A stretch of DNA of 64,000 bases from an uncultured Oscillospiraceae bacterium (GCA_900539855.1 UQDO01000001.1:62001-126000), one strand, 5' to 3'; counted from the first letter of the stretch, positions 8,557-18,325 are shown. The notes: a model not told the origin generated them from the sequence alone. A program made the numbers and translations.

Positions 8557-9375
8557 TTATCTTATTTTAACCGCGAACAAACCGCCTGCAAGCGGCTCCT
8601 TTTCAGCCGACCTCGCCGTGGTTATGTAAAGAGTATCCATATTTTCTCCGCCGACGGCACAGCACGAAACATTTTTAACCGGAAGTTTGATTTCACCGAG
8701 TTTTTCACCCGTCACAGCGTCGTAATGAGAAACGCATGAGCCGCCCCACTGAGCCACCCAAACGCTGCCATCAATATCCACACACATTCCGTCAGGGGAA
8801 CCGTTTGTAATTTCGGCAAAGCAATGAGGAGCACTCATGTCACCGGTTGACGTATCATATGTATACCTCATTACCTTTTTGGTCGGTGTATCGATAAAAT
8901 ACATATGTTTCCCGTCAGGCGACCAGCCGAGTCCGTTGGAAATGGTAGTGCCGGCGACTGCGACCGATATTTTGCCTTCTGATATCATGTATAATGCACC
9001 GTCCCCGGTTTCTCTTTTAAGGTCACCCATTATGCCTACATATAGTCTGCCGCAAGGGTCAAGCTTCCCGTCGTTGTATCTATAGTAGTCGCCGTCATAA
9101 GCATGGGCTGTAAACACCTTTTTGCCAGTCAAAAGGTCGGTTTCAAAAATACCTTTCTTTTCGGCGGTTATAAGCTTGCCGGCGCTATTTATGGCGACGC
9201 AGCCGACCGGTCCGTCGGTCTCGTAAGACTTAATCATTCCGGTATTCACGTTCAATGAATATACGCGTTCTGACTTTATCGAAACAAAATACAGAATACC
9301 GCCCTTGCCGTCCCAAAGCGGACCTTCAAGCAGTTCGTCGTGATTATAAAACAGAAGCTCAGGTTGGTTGTACAT
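8557..9375 (-). CDS. SMP-30/gluconolactonase/LRE-family protein
   Basis: 272 residues. A six-bladed beta-propeller of the SMP-30 type: EGPLWDGKGGILYFVSIKS near the start carries the metal-ligand Glu, SNGLGWSPDGKHMYFIDT near 145 carries the Asn ligand, and SPDGMCVDIDGSVWVAQW near 195 carries the catalytic Asp. Such enzymes hydrolyse sugar lactones to aldonic acids, though the exact lactone is unknown. GAAGG precedes the ATG. It is monocistronic and divergent from the dockerin esterase. The 8420-8556 gap before the HTH gene holds only that gene's promoter. Confidence 0.85.
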   Translation of the reverse strand: MYNQPELLFYNHDELLEGPLWDGKGGILYFVSIKSERVYSLNVNTGMIKSYETDGPVGCVAINSAGKLITAEKKGIFETDLLTGKKVFTAHAYDGDYYRYNDGKLDPCGRLYVGIMGDLKRETGDGALYMISEGKISVAVAGTTISNGLGWSPDGKHMYFIDTPTKKVMRYTYDTSTGDMSAPHCFAEITNGSPDGMCVDIDGSVWVAQWGGSCVSHYDAVTGEKLGEIKLPVKNVSCCAVGGENMDTLYITTARSAEKEPLAGGLFAVKIR

Positions 9376-9455
9376 AAATTCAGCCTTCTTTTTTCATTTT
9401 TAACACAATTATATACTGAAATCAGAAAAAATCAACAATTTTACACAAATAATAA

Positions 9456-9484
9456 TTGAAATTTTACACTTTACATAGTATAAT
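9456..9484 (+). promoter_or_regulatory. Promoter of the dockerin esterase gene
   Basis: TTGAAA (9456-9461), 17 bases, TATAAT (9479-9484). A small GC hairpin (CCCGG-TTT-CCGGG type, about 9505-9518) lies in the 5' leader. Confidence 0.7.
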
Positions 9485-9558
9485 TAGTATGTAATTATAT
9501 GCAGCCCGGTTTCCCGGGTGCAATGAAGATCAAATTCTTTTAGTAGGAGTGGATAACT

Positions 9559-12500
9559 GTGAGTTTATTCAAAAGATGTGTAAGCATCATCTGTGCAGCA
9601 GCAATGACGCTGACATTGTTTGCCGTAACAGCAGTGCCTTTCTCTGCTGCCGAGACCGCAGATACCGGCACAACGCTTATAGACTTTGAGAGCAACGGCG
9701 GCTGGAGCGGTACAAACTGCGATTCAGGGATGCTCGAAAGGATATCCGAACCCGGCAATACCTCAAACCATATAATGAGCCTTTCAACGAAAAATAACAG
9801 TGCTTACAACTTTGAGATTGCCTCATCTTCGACCTCTAAAACGGCATATATTATGCAGCCGAACACATCTTATACCGTAAAATTCAGGTATAAAATGGCT
9901 TCCGGTAGTCCCGGCGGCTTTGTTTCGATACGTTTCGGAAGCGGCGCGAGTTATGTTCCCTCTCAGCCTAAGTATACTGCAAAAGGTGTAGAAGCAGGCG
10001 CTGGAACAGACAGCACTGCGTGGGCGGAATTTTCATACACGTTTACCACCACTGCAAACATGAAGTATAATGAATATGTCTCCGGAGCAGAGTATACCCA
10101 TGTTATGGACAGACTTTATGTCGTGCTCTGGGCATCAGGCAACTCGACTGTGTACATAGACGATATATCGATAAAGAATAACGATCAGACCACAACCGAA
10201 TCGACTACTATAACCTTTGAAGGTTCCGGCAGCTACAGCGGTACCAATTGCGAAGCAGGTATGATAGAAAAGATAGCCGAACCCGGAAATACATCTAATC
10301 ATGTCATCAGGCTTGACTCGAAAAACAGCAGCGGATATAACTTTGAAATTATTTCATCAGATGACAGCAATACTGCTTATAAGCTTACCGCAAACACAAA
10401 GTACACAATTTCTTTTAGATACAAAGTGTTAGCCGGAAGCAGCAGCGGCAATATCCGCCCGCACTACGGCACAAAAGCCGCTTATGATCCGAATTGCCCG
10501 AAATACGCTATAAGCTCAGCCGATTATTCTGCGGCATCAGGCAGTGACAGCGAATGGTTCACATATTCCTACAGCTTTACCACCTCCGCAAATATGAAAC
10601 ACAATGAGTACGACAGCAGCTCATCATATACAAATGTTATGGATAAGCTTTACCTTGTAAATTCATCCAAAAAAAGCACTGTTTATATAGACGATATCGT
10701 GATCACAAAGACCGGCAAGGCTCCTACACCAACTCCCGGTCCTGATCCCGAAGTACCGTCTAAATTTGAAATAAACAGCTTCACCCATGAACCTTACAAG
10801 ACCGCTGTCAAGGGCGACAGCGCAAGCGCATGGTATGTAAGCCGCCGTATGTATTCTGATACTATAGACGGAAACAGCCTGCTTGTTTATCAGTATGCAC
10901 TTGACGTTCAGGCTGATCTTATAGGAAAAACCAACAACGGTTCCGGCAATCGCGGCTCCTCGATGGGCACGAATGGTTCTTCACCGTCAGCAACTTCACT
11001 TGTTGCCGAGGACGGTACGGTTATTCCGGTCACTGCAGGCAAGGCATATAAGATAACCTTTAAGTATAAGGTCACTGAGGTTACAAACGAAAGCTACATA
11101 GGCTTCAGCGTGCAGCGCGGAAAATATCAGTCCGGCTGGTCTGCAAAGGCTGAGGTCGGCTCAATAGGCGCGTATACTTTTGCCGCCGAATACACTCCGA
11201 CCGATTGGAAGGAAGTCAGCTACTCATTCCTTGCTGATTACACGAGCAATGCCGATCTTAAGTATCTCAACATTGCCATATGCGGCTATGGCGTTGCATA
11301 CATGGATGATTTTGTAGTTGAGGAGATCGACCCCGATGAGGTCAAGCCGCTGCCGGATATTTCGAACTACAGCTTCTCGGTTTCAAACGGTACCGCCACG
11401 ATTATAAACTACACCGGAAAGGCAACCGACCTTGTAATACCTGACAGATACAACGGTCTGCCGATACGCGCGATAAAGGACTTCGCATTTTTCAATGCTT
11501 CAACATTAAAGAGTGTGACCATACCCGAATCGGTCAAAACTATCGGCGATTACGCGTTCCAGAACTCCGGTGCACTTGAGACAGTCTCCATCCCATCGAC
11601 ATGCGAATCGATCGGCAAAATGGCTTTTGCAGGTTGTTATATGCTCAAGAGCATAACAGTCGGCTCAGAGAACACGGCATATGTTGCCGAGGACGGCGTA
11701 CTTTACAACAAGAACAAAACTGTGCTCATAGCATATCCGGCACAGAAGACCGACGAAGAATTCACTATACCGTCCACTGTGACCGAGATAGCAAACAACG
11801 CATTTGAAAATGCTGTTTATTTGAAGCGGGTCAGCTTCCCTGCCGGTCTTACAAAGGTAGGTTCGTCTGCCTTTGCATACTGCTCGGTGCTTACCACCGC
11901 AATTCTGCCCGACACCGTTACCGAAATTGGCTCATCGGCGTTCCGTTCATGCGGAATGTTAAAGGACTTTAACCTGCCCGATGGTGCAAAGCTTGGCGAC
12001 AATGTACTGCTTTACTGCAATGAGCTTTATATGTATGGTGATATAAACGGCGACAAGACGGTCAATAACAACGATGCTGTTGCGCTTATGGCTGACATTG
12101 CCTCCGGCAAGGCTGAGCAATACTCCTACATCGAAAAGCTGGCAGCCGATGTCAATCTTGACGGCATTGTTGATCTTCTTGATGTTGTTATAATCCAGCG
12201 TCACGCTGCCGGATGGGACGGCTATGCAATTATCCCCTCTGACGATTACATCAACTATGCACCTGAGACCTATAAGAGCACTACTACGGGAGCAGAGCTT
12301 GTTGTAAACCTTTCAAACAACCGCAACAATACGCTCCATAAGACGCGCGATATAAATTATGATCCTTCCAAAGAAGATGTTATAATCGTACTGATCATAG
12401 GTCAGTCAAACAGCACGACAAGCGTCGGCTACAGCAGTGAATATGCCTATTATCAGAAAAATCCCGGCAAGGGATCACCGACCGAAGAAGTCGTCCGTCC

Positions 12501-13539
12501 GGACAAGGGCACAGTTTACTCAGCAAGAGGCGGCGGCATAACCGAGCTTTCGGATCAGTATGACCTCTACGACCTCACAGACCCGTCAAAGGGCACGTCG
12601 ACCTTCAGCGGATATTCGCCCGCAATAGGTAAAGAGCTGCACGACGCGACCGGTGCCAAGATAGTATTTGTTCAGTGCGCCAACGGTGCAACCGGTATGC
12701 ATGAATGGACAAAAGATACTGAAAACTATTTGTGCTCTTGTGACAAAAAGGGCAAGGGAGTCCTTTATAAAAATGCTATAAAGCAGTACATGATAACCTA
12801 TCAGAGCCTTGCCGAGCAATACAACATAGTAAACACCGGTTACATCTGGAATCAGGGCGAGCATGAAGAGTATTATAAGGATAAAAATCTTTGTACTGTT
12901 CATGATTCTTCAACCTACTATGATGCATATTGTTCAATGCATTTTGATATAATGAATGATTGTGCTCTTGATTTTGGCGGTATAGTTATCCCCCGTTCAT
13001 TCTATGCACGTTATCCTGGTGCCACCGATATTCAGCAGCACAGCCGCAGGTCGACCTTTGCCAGAGACGCTCTCTATAAGGCTGCTAATGACATAGATGA
13101 GGTATTTATTTTAAGCAACTATGCTGAAAAAATCGACAGAACCATGGATGATCCGAGCAACACTATCCATTATGCACAGAACGCATATAACGGCATTGGA
13201 ACAGAAGCCGGAAAAATGATAGCGTCGTATCTTGGATACACGTCTGCAACCGAAGATACCGGTATCCGTGTTTTAGGCTCTGATGGTGCTATTCTTGCCG
13301 AGTTTGACAAGGACGGCAATCTTGTAAGCGGCAGCAAAACGATCACAAAGGCTGACAATACGAAGGTGCTGCAGATCCTGTTCCAGTCGCTCGGCACCTA
13401 CTACCGCATTAGTATTGATACTGCTAATGTTGAGGGCTTTGCGGACGAGTTCGGCAATATCAACTGGGATATGCTGAGTGAAAAAGGCTGCGACAGCTTT
13501 GATATCGTCATTAACCCGGCTAAGATAATTTCAAAGTAA
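9559..13539 (+). CDS. Secreted modular carbohydrate esterase with internal type I dockerin
   Basis: 1326 residues from a GTG preceded by AGGAG. Order: signal peptide (1-31); two related beta-sandwich, CBM-like repeats at about 38-206 and 217-388 (shared SGTNC and EPGNTSNH motifs); a Pro/Thr linker (PTPTPGPDPEVP); a third CBM-like domain at about 400-595; BspA-type leucine-rich repeats (LRR_5) at about 605-815; a type I dockerin at about 825-893 with two calcium loops, DINGDKTVNNNDAV and DVNLDGIVDLLDVV; and a SASA/SGNH-type esterase from about 935. The esterase has the nucleophile motif IIGQSNS, the block-III-like IWNQGEHE near 1096 and the Asp-His pair in DDPSNTIHYAQN near 1195. It probably removes acyl groups from plant or host glycans and attaches to a cohesin scaffold. 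The dockerin's internal position is unusual. Confidence 0.87.
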   Translation: MSLFKRCVSIICAAAMTLTLFAVTAVPFSAAETADTGTTLIDFESNGGWSGTNCDSGMLERISEPGNTSNHIMSLSTKNNSAYNFEIASSSTSKTAYIMQPNTSYTVKFRYKMASGSPGGFVSIRFGSGASYVPSQPKYTAKGVEAGAGTDSTAWAEFSYTFTTTANMKYNEYVSGAEYTHVMDRLYVVLWASGNSTVYIDDISIKNNDQTTTESTTITFEGSGSYSGTNCEAGMIEKIAEPGNTSNHVIRLDSKNSSGYNFEIISSDDSNTAYKLTANTKYTISFRYKVLAGSSSGNIRPHYGTKAAYDPNCPKYAISSADYSAASGSDSEWFTYSYSFTTSANMKHNEYDSSSSYTNVMDKLYLVNSSKKSTVYIDDIVITKTGKAPTPTPGPDPEVPSKFEINSFTHEPYKTAVKGDSASAWYVSRRMYSDTIDGNSLLVYQYALDVQADLIGKTNNGSGNRGSSMGTNGSSPSATSLVAEDGTVIPVTAGKAYKITFKYKVTEVTNESYIGFSVQRGKYQSGWSAKAEVGSIGAYTFAAEYTPTDWKEVSYSFLADYTSNADLKYLNIAICGYGVAYMDDFVVEEIDPDEVKPLPDISNYSFSVSNGTATIINYTGKATDLVIPDRYNGLPIRAIKDFAFFNASTLKSVTIPESVKTIGDYAFQNSGALETVSIPSTCESIGKMAFAGCYMLKSITVGSENTAYVAEDGVLYNKNKTVLIAYPAQKTDEEFTIPSTVTEIANNAFENAVYLKRVSFPAGLTKVGSSAFAYCSVLTTAILPDTVTEIGSSAFRSCGMLKDFNLPDGAKLGDNVLLYCNELYMYGDINGDKTVNNNDAVALMADIASGKAEQYSYIEKLAADVNLDGIVDLLDVVIIQRHAAGWDGYAIIPSDDYINYAPETYKSTTTGAELVVNLSNNRNNTLHKTRDINYDPSKEDVIIVLIIGQSNSTTSVGYSSEYAYYQKNPGKGSPTEEVVRPDKGTVYSARGGGITELSDQYDLYDLTDPSKGTSTFSGYSPAIGKELHDATGAKIVFVQCANGATGMHEWTKDTENYLCSCDKKGKGVLYKNAIKQYMITYQSLAEQYNIVNTGYIWNQGEHEEYYKDKNLCTVHDSSTYYDAYCSMHFDIMNDCALDFGGIVIPRSFYARYPGATDIQQHSRRSTFARDALYKAANDIDEVFILSNYAEKIDRTMDDPSNTIHYAQNAYNGIGTEAGKMIASYLGYTSATEDTGIRVLGSDGAILAEFDKDGNLVSGSKTITKADNTKVLQILFQSLGTYYRISIDTANVEGFADEFGNINWDMLSEKGCDSFDIVINPAKIISK

Positions 13540-13556
13540 TTAATTTAACAACTTTT

Positions 13557-13597
13557 GTATTGCATTTTCTGCTTTTTGTAAGCGGAAAATGCAATAC
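13557..13597 (+). terminator. Hairpin terminator after the dockerin gene
   Basis: A long stem GTATTGCATTTTC / GAAAATGCAATAC with an inner GCTT/AAGC pair. The T run is weak, so this may be a processing hairpin. Confidence 0.6.
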
Positions 13598-13635
13598 TAT
13601 TATAGGCTGAAAATAATAAAATACTGAGGAACTAT

Positions 13636-14475
13636 ATGAAAGCATATAAAGATTACCTGATGATAACCCTTGGCACGGTATTGCTTACCTGCGGCGTCTA
13701 TTTCTTTAAAATACCAAACGGCTTTTCTACTGGTGGCGTCAGCGGTATCGGCACCTTGCTCGGCAATATCACTCCCCTGTCTCCTGCAATGTGGATATCA
13801 ACAATTAACCTTGTGTGTCTAATAATCGGTTTCGCTGTGCTCGGTCGTGAGACAGGAGTTAAAACGGTATACTGCAGTCTGCTGTTTTCGGGACTTACGC
13901 AAGCCTTTGAATATATTTTCCCTCTTTCCTCACCGCTGACCGATCAGCCGCTGCTTGAGCTCATTTACGCAATGCTTCTGACGTCTGTAGGCTCAGCCGT
14001 AATATTTCATCAGGCTGCTTCCTCCGGCGGTACAGATATAGTGGCGCTGATATTAAAGAAATTCACCCACTTAAATGTCGGCAAAGCGCTGCTTTGCGTT
14101 GATTTTCTTATAGCCGTAAGCTCGTTCATCGTGTTTGACATAAAGGTAGGTCTATTTTCACTTCTCGGATTGTTTGCCAAAGCGTTTATAGTCGACGGTG
14201 TGATCGAAAGCATGGACGCCTGCAAGCATTTTATGATAATAACCGAAAAGCCGCAGGAAATAGCGGAGTTTGTGATCAAAAGCCTCAAGCACGATGCCAC
14301 ATTTATAAAAGCTGAGGGTGCGTATACACACAACGAAAAAACGGCAGTCCATACGGTCTGCCGCAGATTTGAAGCCGTTCAGCTGCAAAGGAAAATCCGC
14401 GAAATTGACCCGTCCGCTTTCATGATAATATCAACGAGCAGCGAGATAATCGGACGCGGTTTCAGAGGAGTCTGA
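13636..14475 (+). CDS. YitT-family membrane protein
   Basis: 279 residues. Five hydrophobic segments in the first 185 residues with the family signature FFKIPNGFSTGGVSGIGTLL near 25-45 and HQAASSGGTDIVALILKKF near 125. A cytoplasmic DUF2179 domain follows at about 195-279 (HFMIITEKPQEIAEFVI). YitT proteins are widespread in Firmicutes and their transport substrate is not established. GAGG precedes the ATG. Confidence 0.88.
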   Translation: MKAYKDYLMITLGTVLLTCGVYFFKIPNGFSTGGVSGIGTLLGNITPLSPAMWISTINLVCLIIGFAVLGRETGVKTVYCSLLFSGLTQAFEYIFPLSSPLTDQPLLELIYAMLLTSVGSAVIFHQAASSGGTDIVALILKKFTHLNVGKALLCVDFLIAVSSFIVFDIKVGLFSLLGLFAKAFIVDGVIESMDACKHFMIITEKPQEIAEFVIKSLKHDATFIKAEGAYTHNEKTAVHTVCRRFEAVQLQRKIREIDPSAFMIISTSSEIIGRGFRGV

Positions 14476-14490
14476 TTTTGTTTTAATGTT

Positions 14491-14529
14491 AAATCTTTGC
14501 CTCCCTTTAGGCAAGTAAGGCAAAGATTT
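14491..14529 (+). terminator. Terminator after the yitT-like gene
   Basis: Stem AAATCTTTGCC / GGCAAAGATTT, with a nested GCCT/AGGC pair, followed by a short T-rich tract. Confidence 0.65.
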
Positions 14530-14540
14530 ATCGCTTTTTA

Positions 14541-14662
14541 TACCTATAAATAAACGAAAATTTGTTGCTACATCAGGAGCGTAAAAAGCGGCAGGAGACG
14601 AGCCCCTGCCCTACAAGTGTAGAATTGAATTTTTTTGCGTTTTACACCGCTAAACTAAAATT
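14541..14662 (-). repeat. MITE-like intergenic repeat, copy B
   Basis: Read on the minus strand it starts AATTTTAGTTTAGCGGTG, identical to the left end of copy A, and continues with similar spacing to CACTTGTAGGG, then a GGCAGG...CCTGCC type hairpin, and ends in a GTTTATTTATAGGT segment related to the other end. It sits between convergent genes and holds no open frame. Confidence 0.65.
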
Positions 14663-14668
14663 CAGCGA

Positions 14669-14699
14669 AAAAAGCTGCAGGAAAACTCCTGCAGCTTTT
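14669..14699 (-). terminator. Terminator of the ribokinase operon
   Basis: On the minus strand AAAGCTGCAGGA / TCCTGCAGCTTT with a 4-base loop and a following T run. Confidence 0.85.
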
Positions 14700-14712
14700 A
14701 AACTTATATTTG

Positions 14713-15627
14713 TTATCTTACACATTGCTCCGCTAAAAATCTATCGACCTCAGCCCGTGCCGGTATCGAGACCGACGCGCCAAGCCTTGTCACAACTATT
14801 GCAGAGGCTGCCGAAGCAAATTTCATTGATTTTTCAATGTCACCACATTCATTGTATTTAATAATAAACGCCGCTGTGTATGTGTCCCCTGCCGCTGTTG
14901 TATCAACCGCCTTTACATGATAAGCCGGCACAATGCAGGCGGTGTTGCCGTTAAAATATGCACTGCCCGATCTGCCAAAGGTTATAAGCACCTCACTAAC
15001 GCCAAGTCTGCATAATATTCCAGCAGCAACGGCAGCGTTATCCATACCGACATCGATATTGGTAAGAATAGATGCTTCATGCTCATTTAGTATCAGAAGA
15101 TCGGTGTATTTTAAAAGTTCCTGCGGTATGTCATAGACCGGTGCAGGATTGATGATCACCTTTTTACCATACTGTTTTGCTGTTTTCGCCGCATAAATGA
15201 CCGTTTCAAGCGGTATTTCAAACTGCATGAGCACTGCGTCACATTGCATTATCATCTGCTTGCACTTGTCAATATGATGCCTGTTTAACATACCGTTGGC
15301 ACCGCTGTTTACAATAATTGTATTATCATTTCCGAATACATTTATTACAGCCACACCGGAGCTGACTTCAGATTTTGATATACCGCTGACTTTGATGTGT
15401 TCATCTTTTAAGTTACCGACAAGCATATTGCCAAAATCGTCGTCTCCGACATTGCCTATCATTGAAACATCAGCACCTAATTTTGCCGCTGCAATTGCCT
15501 GGTTTCCACCCTTGCCGCCGCAAACTGTTACAAAATCAGTGCCACGGATAGTTTCTCCGCTTTTTGGCTGCCGCTCTGTCTTTATGACAAGATCTATATT
15601 CAAACTGCCGATAACAAGCAAATTCAT
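14713..15627 (-). CDS. rbsK: Ribokinase
   Basis: 304 residues of the PfkB family. The N-terminal GSLNIDLVIKTERQPKSGETIRG motif and GGKGGNQAIAAAKLG substrate site are typical of RbsK, and the C-terminal DTTAAGDTYTAAFI carries the catalytic Asp and anion hole. It phosphorylates ribose to ribose-5-phosphate. It overlaps the nucleoside hydrolase gene by 4 bases, so the pair frees ribose from nucleosides and then activates it. Confidence 0.92.
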   Translation of the reverse strand: MNLLVIGSLNIDLVIKTERQPKSGETIRGTDFVTVCGGKGGNQAIAAAKLGADVSMIGNVGDDDFGNMLVGNLKDEHIKVSGISKSEVSSGVAVINVFGNDNTIIVNSGANGMLNRHHIDKCKQMIMQCDAVLMQFEIPLETVIYAAKTAKQYGKKVIINPAPVYDIPQELLKYTDLLILNEHEASILTNIDVGMDNAAVAAGILCRLGVSEVLITFGRSGSAYFNGNTACIVPAYHVKAVDTTAAGDTYTAAFIIKYNECGDIEKSMKFASAASAIVVTRLGASVSIPARAEVDRFLAEQCVR

Positions 15628-16556
15628 TTATTTTCACCCTCCGCAAGCAAAGTATTAAACAAATCTTTTATAAGAGGATCGCGGCGAATGAAATATACAT
15701 ACCTGAACAGCTTTCCGGTTTCGGTATTGCTGTAATGACCGTCGTATTCAGGCAGTCTTATGTTCTGCACCCTTGACATCATGTATCTATCGTTATCGTT
15801 TAAAAGCCAGGCAACAGCCGTGACGTCCCATATAACGCGGCTCCACGGTCTGCCGGCGGCATAGCTTTCAGCCTCACGGACGGTGTTTCTTGCAAGATAA
15901 TCGGCAATGGGCGTTTTATCATAAAGCCAGTATTTAAGCTCCGGTCCGGTTGTTGAAAACTGACTGACCACACCGTCGCAAGGCAGCTGGACAAAAGGAG
16001 CGGCACTGCTCATTACAACTCGTGCAGCAGCAATATCCTGCCTCATGTTGAATTCCAAAGTATTATGCATTTCAAGCGAATTACCGCCAAGCCACACTAT
16101 AACGATGTTTTCTGCTATTGAAGGATCAATAAGCAGCGCTGAGGCAACATTTGTTATAGCTCCTATCGATATAACATAAAGCGGCTTATCAGGTGAATAG
16201 CTCTTTGCAAGCTCTGCAAGGTGACGTGCGGCGTCTGATATAACAGGCGTACTTTCATCAGGCAGATAATTTTTTGAGCCTTTATAGACATTACAATTAA
16301 AATCGTCCATTTTGAGTATATGGAGAAGCTTCAATATCTCATCATAGCTTTTTTGCATACCGTCCTCAGGAGAAGTCGAATGACTGTTAAAAAAAGGTGC
16401 GGCATATATAGCCTTTGTGTTTATCCTTTGCTTTGAAAGAAGCATGAAAGACACAGCAAACTGATCATCGATTTCATTGAATGTATCGGTATCTATGACG
16501 GCATCAACCATGCCGGTAGGCACCGATAAATTTTTTAAATACTGTTCATTGGTCAT
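15624..16556 (-). CDS. Nucleoside hydrolase (IUNH family)
   Basis: 310 residues. The calcium-binding aspartate cluster is at the N-terminus, in the variant form DTDTFNEIDDQFA (residues about 22-34), two residues longer than the classical DxDPGxDD. YVISIGAITNVASALL supplies the typical TNVA motif and a late Asp lies in SRVIWDVTAVAWLL. It should split a nucleoside into base and ribose, which the adjacent ribokinase uses. It is the first gene of the operon and divergent from an AraC regulator. Base specificity is not predictable. Confidence 0.85.
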   Translation of the reverse strand: MTNEQYLKNLSVPTGMVDAVIDTDTFNEIDDQFAVSFMLLSKQRINTKAIYAAPFFNSHSTSPEDGMQKSYDEILKLLHILKMDDFNCNVYKGSKNYLPDESTPVISDAARHLAELAKSYSPDKPLYVISIGAITNVASALLIDPSIAENIVIVWLGGNSLEMHNTLEFNMRQDIAAARVVMSSAAPFVQLPCDGVVSQFSTTGPELKYWLYDKTPIADYLARNTVREAESYAAGRPWSRVIWDVTAVAWLLNDNDRYMMSRVQNIRLPEYDGHYSNTETGKLFRYVYFIRRDPLIKDLFNTLLAEGENK

Positions 16557-16635
16557 ATGATATCAACCTCCCGATAATATTTTAACTCAAAAAGATAAAT
16601 TTGATATAGCTCAATGAAAACTTGTACTTTTTGAA

Positions 16636-16664
16636 TTGACAAAACAGAAAATTTTAATTATCAT
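16636..16664 (+). promoter_or_regulatory. Promoter of the AraC regulator
   Basis: TTGACA (16636-16641), exactly 17 bases, TATCAT (16659-16664). The in-frame TTG at 16636 is thus the -35 box and not a start codon. Confidence 0.75.
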
Positions 16665-16695
16665 TAAAAGAGCAAATATTCGGAAGGTGCAAAAT

Positions 16696-17430
16696 ATGAC
16701 CGAGCTTCTATATGTTTACAAAGCCCATTATGAGCCGGGCACAAAAATCGTCATGCACCGGCACAGCTGTACCGAGGTTGTTTTATATATTTCGGCAGCC
16801 GGTAAAACAAAGATCGGCGAAAATGAATACAGCATAAACAGCGGCGACATTGCCGTTATACATGCCGAAACACCGCATGACGAATACCATGAAATCACAG
16901 CCGACGTCATATTTTTTGCATATAAGTCTGATAAAAATCTGACGCCGCCTGAGGGCGTTTTTAAGGTTTCAACGTTTGAAAAGCTGCGCTCACTTGTGAG
17001 TATGATGTATTCTGAGATCAGAAGCAGTAATTCATTGTGCGATGTCATGACACGCGCAATAGCGGAACAAACAGTTGTATTATTTGAAAGAAGTATATCT
17101 GATAATTCAAGAGATGAGTTGTCCCTTGAGTATTTTGCAAACTTTATTAAGGAAAACTGCTCATCGTCAATTGATCTTAAAAAGCTGACAAAAGACTACG
17201 GCATTGATTACGACCGTTTCAGACGCGAATTCAAAAATCGCTTCGGTTTAGCGCCAAAGCAGTACATAATAAACAGCAGACTGCTATTGTCTCACAGTCT
17301 GCTGTCAGATACTGATTTAAGCTGTACCGAGATATGCATGCGGTGCGGCTTTTCCGACAGCTCCCAGTTTTCCAAAATGTTCAGAAAGCGCTTCGGAATA
17401 TCACCGTCAAAATTAAGAAAGAATATATAG
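16696..17430 (+). CDS. AraC-family regulator with cupin sensor
   Basis: 244 residues from the ATG placed 9 bases after GGAAGG. Residues 1-95 are a cupin ligand domain (HYEPGTKIVMHRHSCTEVVL, then SGDIAVIHAETPHDEYHE). Residues about 145-244 are the two AraC helix-turn-helix units, ending MFRKRFGISPSKLRKNI. It is divergent from the nucleoside hydrolase-ribokinase operon and is its likely activator. It ends one base before the plsC-like gene on the opposite strand. Confidence 0.87.
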   Translation: MTELLYVYKAHYEPGTKIVMHRHSCTEVVLYISAAGKTKIGENEYSINSGDIAVIHAETPHDEYHEITADVIFFAYKSDKNLTPPEGVFKVSTFEKLRSLVSMMYSEIRSSNSLCDVMTRAIAEQTVVLFERSISDNSRDELSLEYFANFIKENCSSSIDLKKLTKDYGIDYDRFRREFKNRFGLAPKQYIINSRLLLSHSLLSDTDLSCTEICMRCGFSDSSQFSKMFRKRFGISPSKLRKNI

Positions 17431-17431
17431 T

Positions 17432-18259
17432 TCATTTACCGAGGTCTGCCAGCATCATTTCCCTTACCTTTTCGCCGAGTTCATGGGTGGAAAGATCTGC
17501 AAACTCCTCCGGCTCAATCACGCCGAGTACATTTATCAGCACTTTAGTGCTTTTAAAGGGCAGGTTTTTACTTAAATTTTCCGTTCCTTTTACTGTGATG
17601 ACCGCAACCGGACAGGGAGCTTTTTTTGCAATATAAAAAACACCGTCCTTGAATTCGAGCAGTTCGCCGGTCTTGCTTCTTGTACCCTCAGGGTATATAC
17701 CTATTGATGTGATATCATTTTTAACAAAATCGGTCGCTCTGTGTATCGTTCTCATTGCGTTGCGCGCGTTTTCGCGGTCAATTGAAAGAAAGCAGCATTT
17801 GTGAATGAACGGTCCTACAATAGGAAATTTCAGCACCTCCGGCTTTGCTACATATGCTATTTCATTTTTATAGAACTTAACTATCCCGATCATCGGGTCA
17901 AGGTTCGAGCGGTGATTTGACACAAGCAGAAATCTGCGGTCATGCGGCAGCTTTTCTGCACCGTTTACGGTGATACGCACGCGGGCTAAATCAAGTACGA
18001 ACCCGACTGTGCCAAACACCCAGAATCTGCAGAATTTATCAGGAACATCGCACGGTTTATCCAACTTTATAAAAAGCGACATTATGAATGTCACTGTCAG
18101 ATGCAGCAGCGATAAGCCGATAAAAAAAGCCATAAAAAGCACTACCGGTATCCATATATCGCTAAACTCCCGGACGGCTCCAAGGGCACATATCAATATA
18201 TCGGCGGCAGCCGCTGCAGCAGCATAAATTTTAATAAACAAGCTATCACATTCTTTCAA
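17432..18259 (-). CDS. plsC: 1-acyl-sn-glycerol-3-phosphate acyltransferase
   Basis: 275 residues from a TTG preceded by TAGGAT; no in-frame ATG is suitably placed. Two N-terminal membrane segments (about 8-60) are followed by the acyltransferase domain with the HX4D motif NHRSNLD near 115, the glycerol-phosphate site YPEGTRSKTGE near 187, and KAPCPVAVITVKG. It makes phosphatidic acid from lysophosphatidate at the membrane. The product of PlsY, encoded at 40.7 kb, is its substrate. Confidence 0.88.
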   Translation of the reverse strand: MKECDSLFIKIYAAAAAAADILICALGAVREFSDIWIPVVLFMAFFIGLSLLHLTVTFIMSLFIKLDKPCDVPDKFCRFWVFGTVGFVLDLARVRITVNGAEKLPHDRRFLLVSNHRSNLDPMIGIVKFYKNEIAYVAKPEVLKFPIVGPFIHKCCFLSIDRENARNAMRTIHRATDFVKNDITSIGIYPEGTRSKTGELLEFKDGVFYIAKKAPCPVAVITVKGTENLSKNLPFKSTKVLINVLGVIEPEEFADLSTHELGEKVREMMLADLGK

Positions 18260-18325
18260 AATTCATCCTATTAATTTTAAATTAATTATACTTATTTGTC
18301 AACACACTTTGAGGTGAAATGTCCA

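Noticed and set aside
9500..9520. Possible riboswitch in the dockerin gene leader
   Set aside because: Only one short GC hairpin is present, with no known aptamer motif.
16636..16695. N-terminal extension of the AraC regulator from TTG
   Set aside because: The TTG is the -35 box of a consensus promoter; the GGAAGG-ATG start at 16696 is clear.
17895..17920. GGTTCGAG sequence resembling a tRNA T-loop
   Set aside because: It lies inside the plsC coding region and no cloverleaf can be drawn around it.
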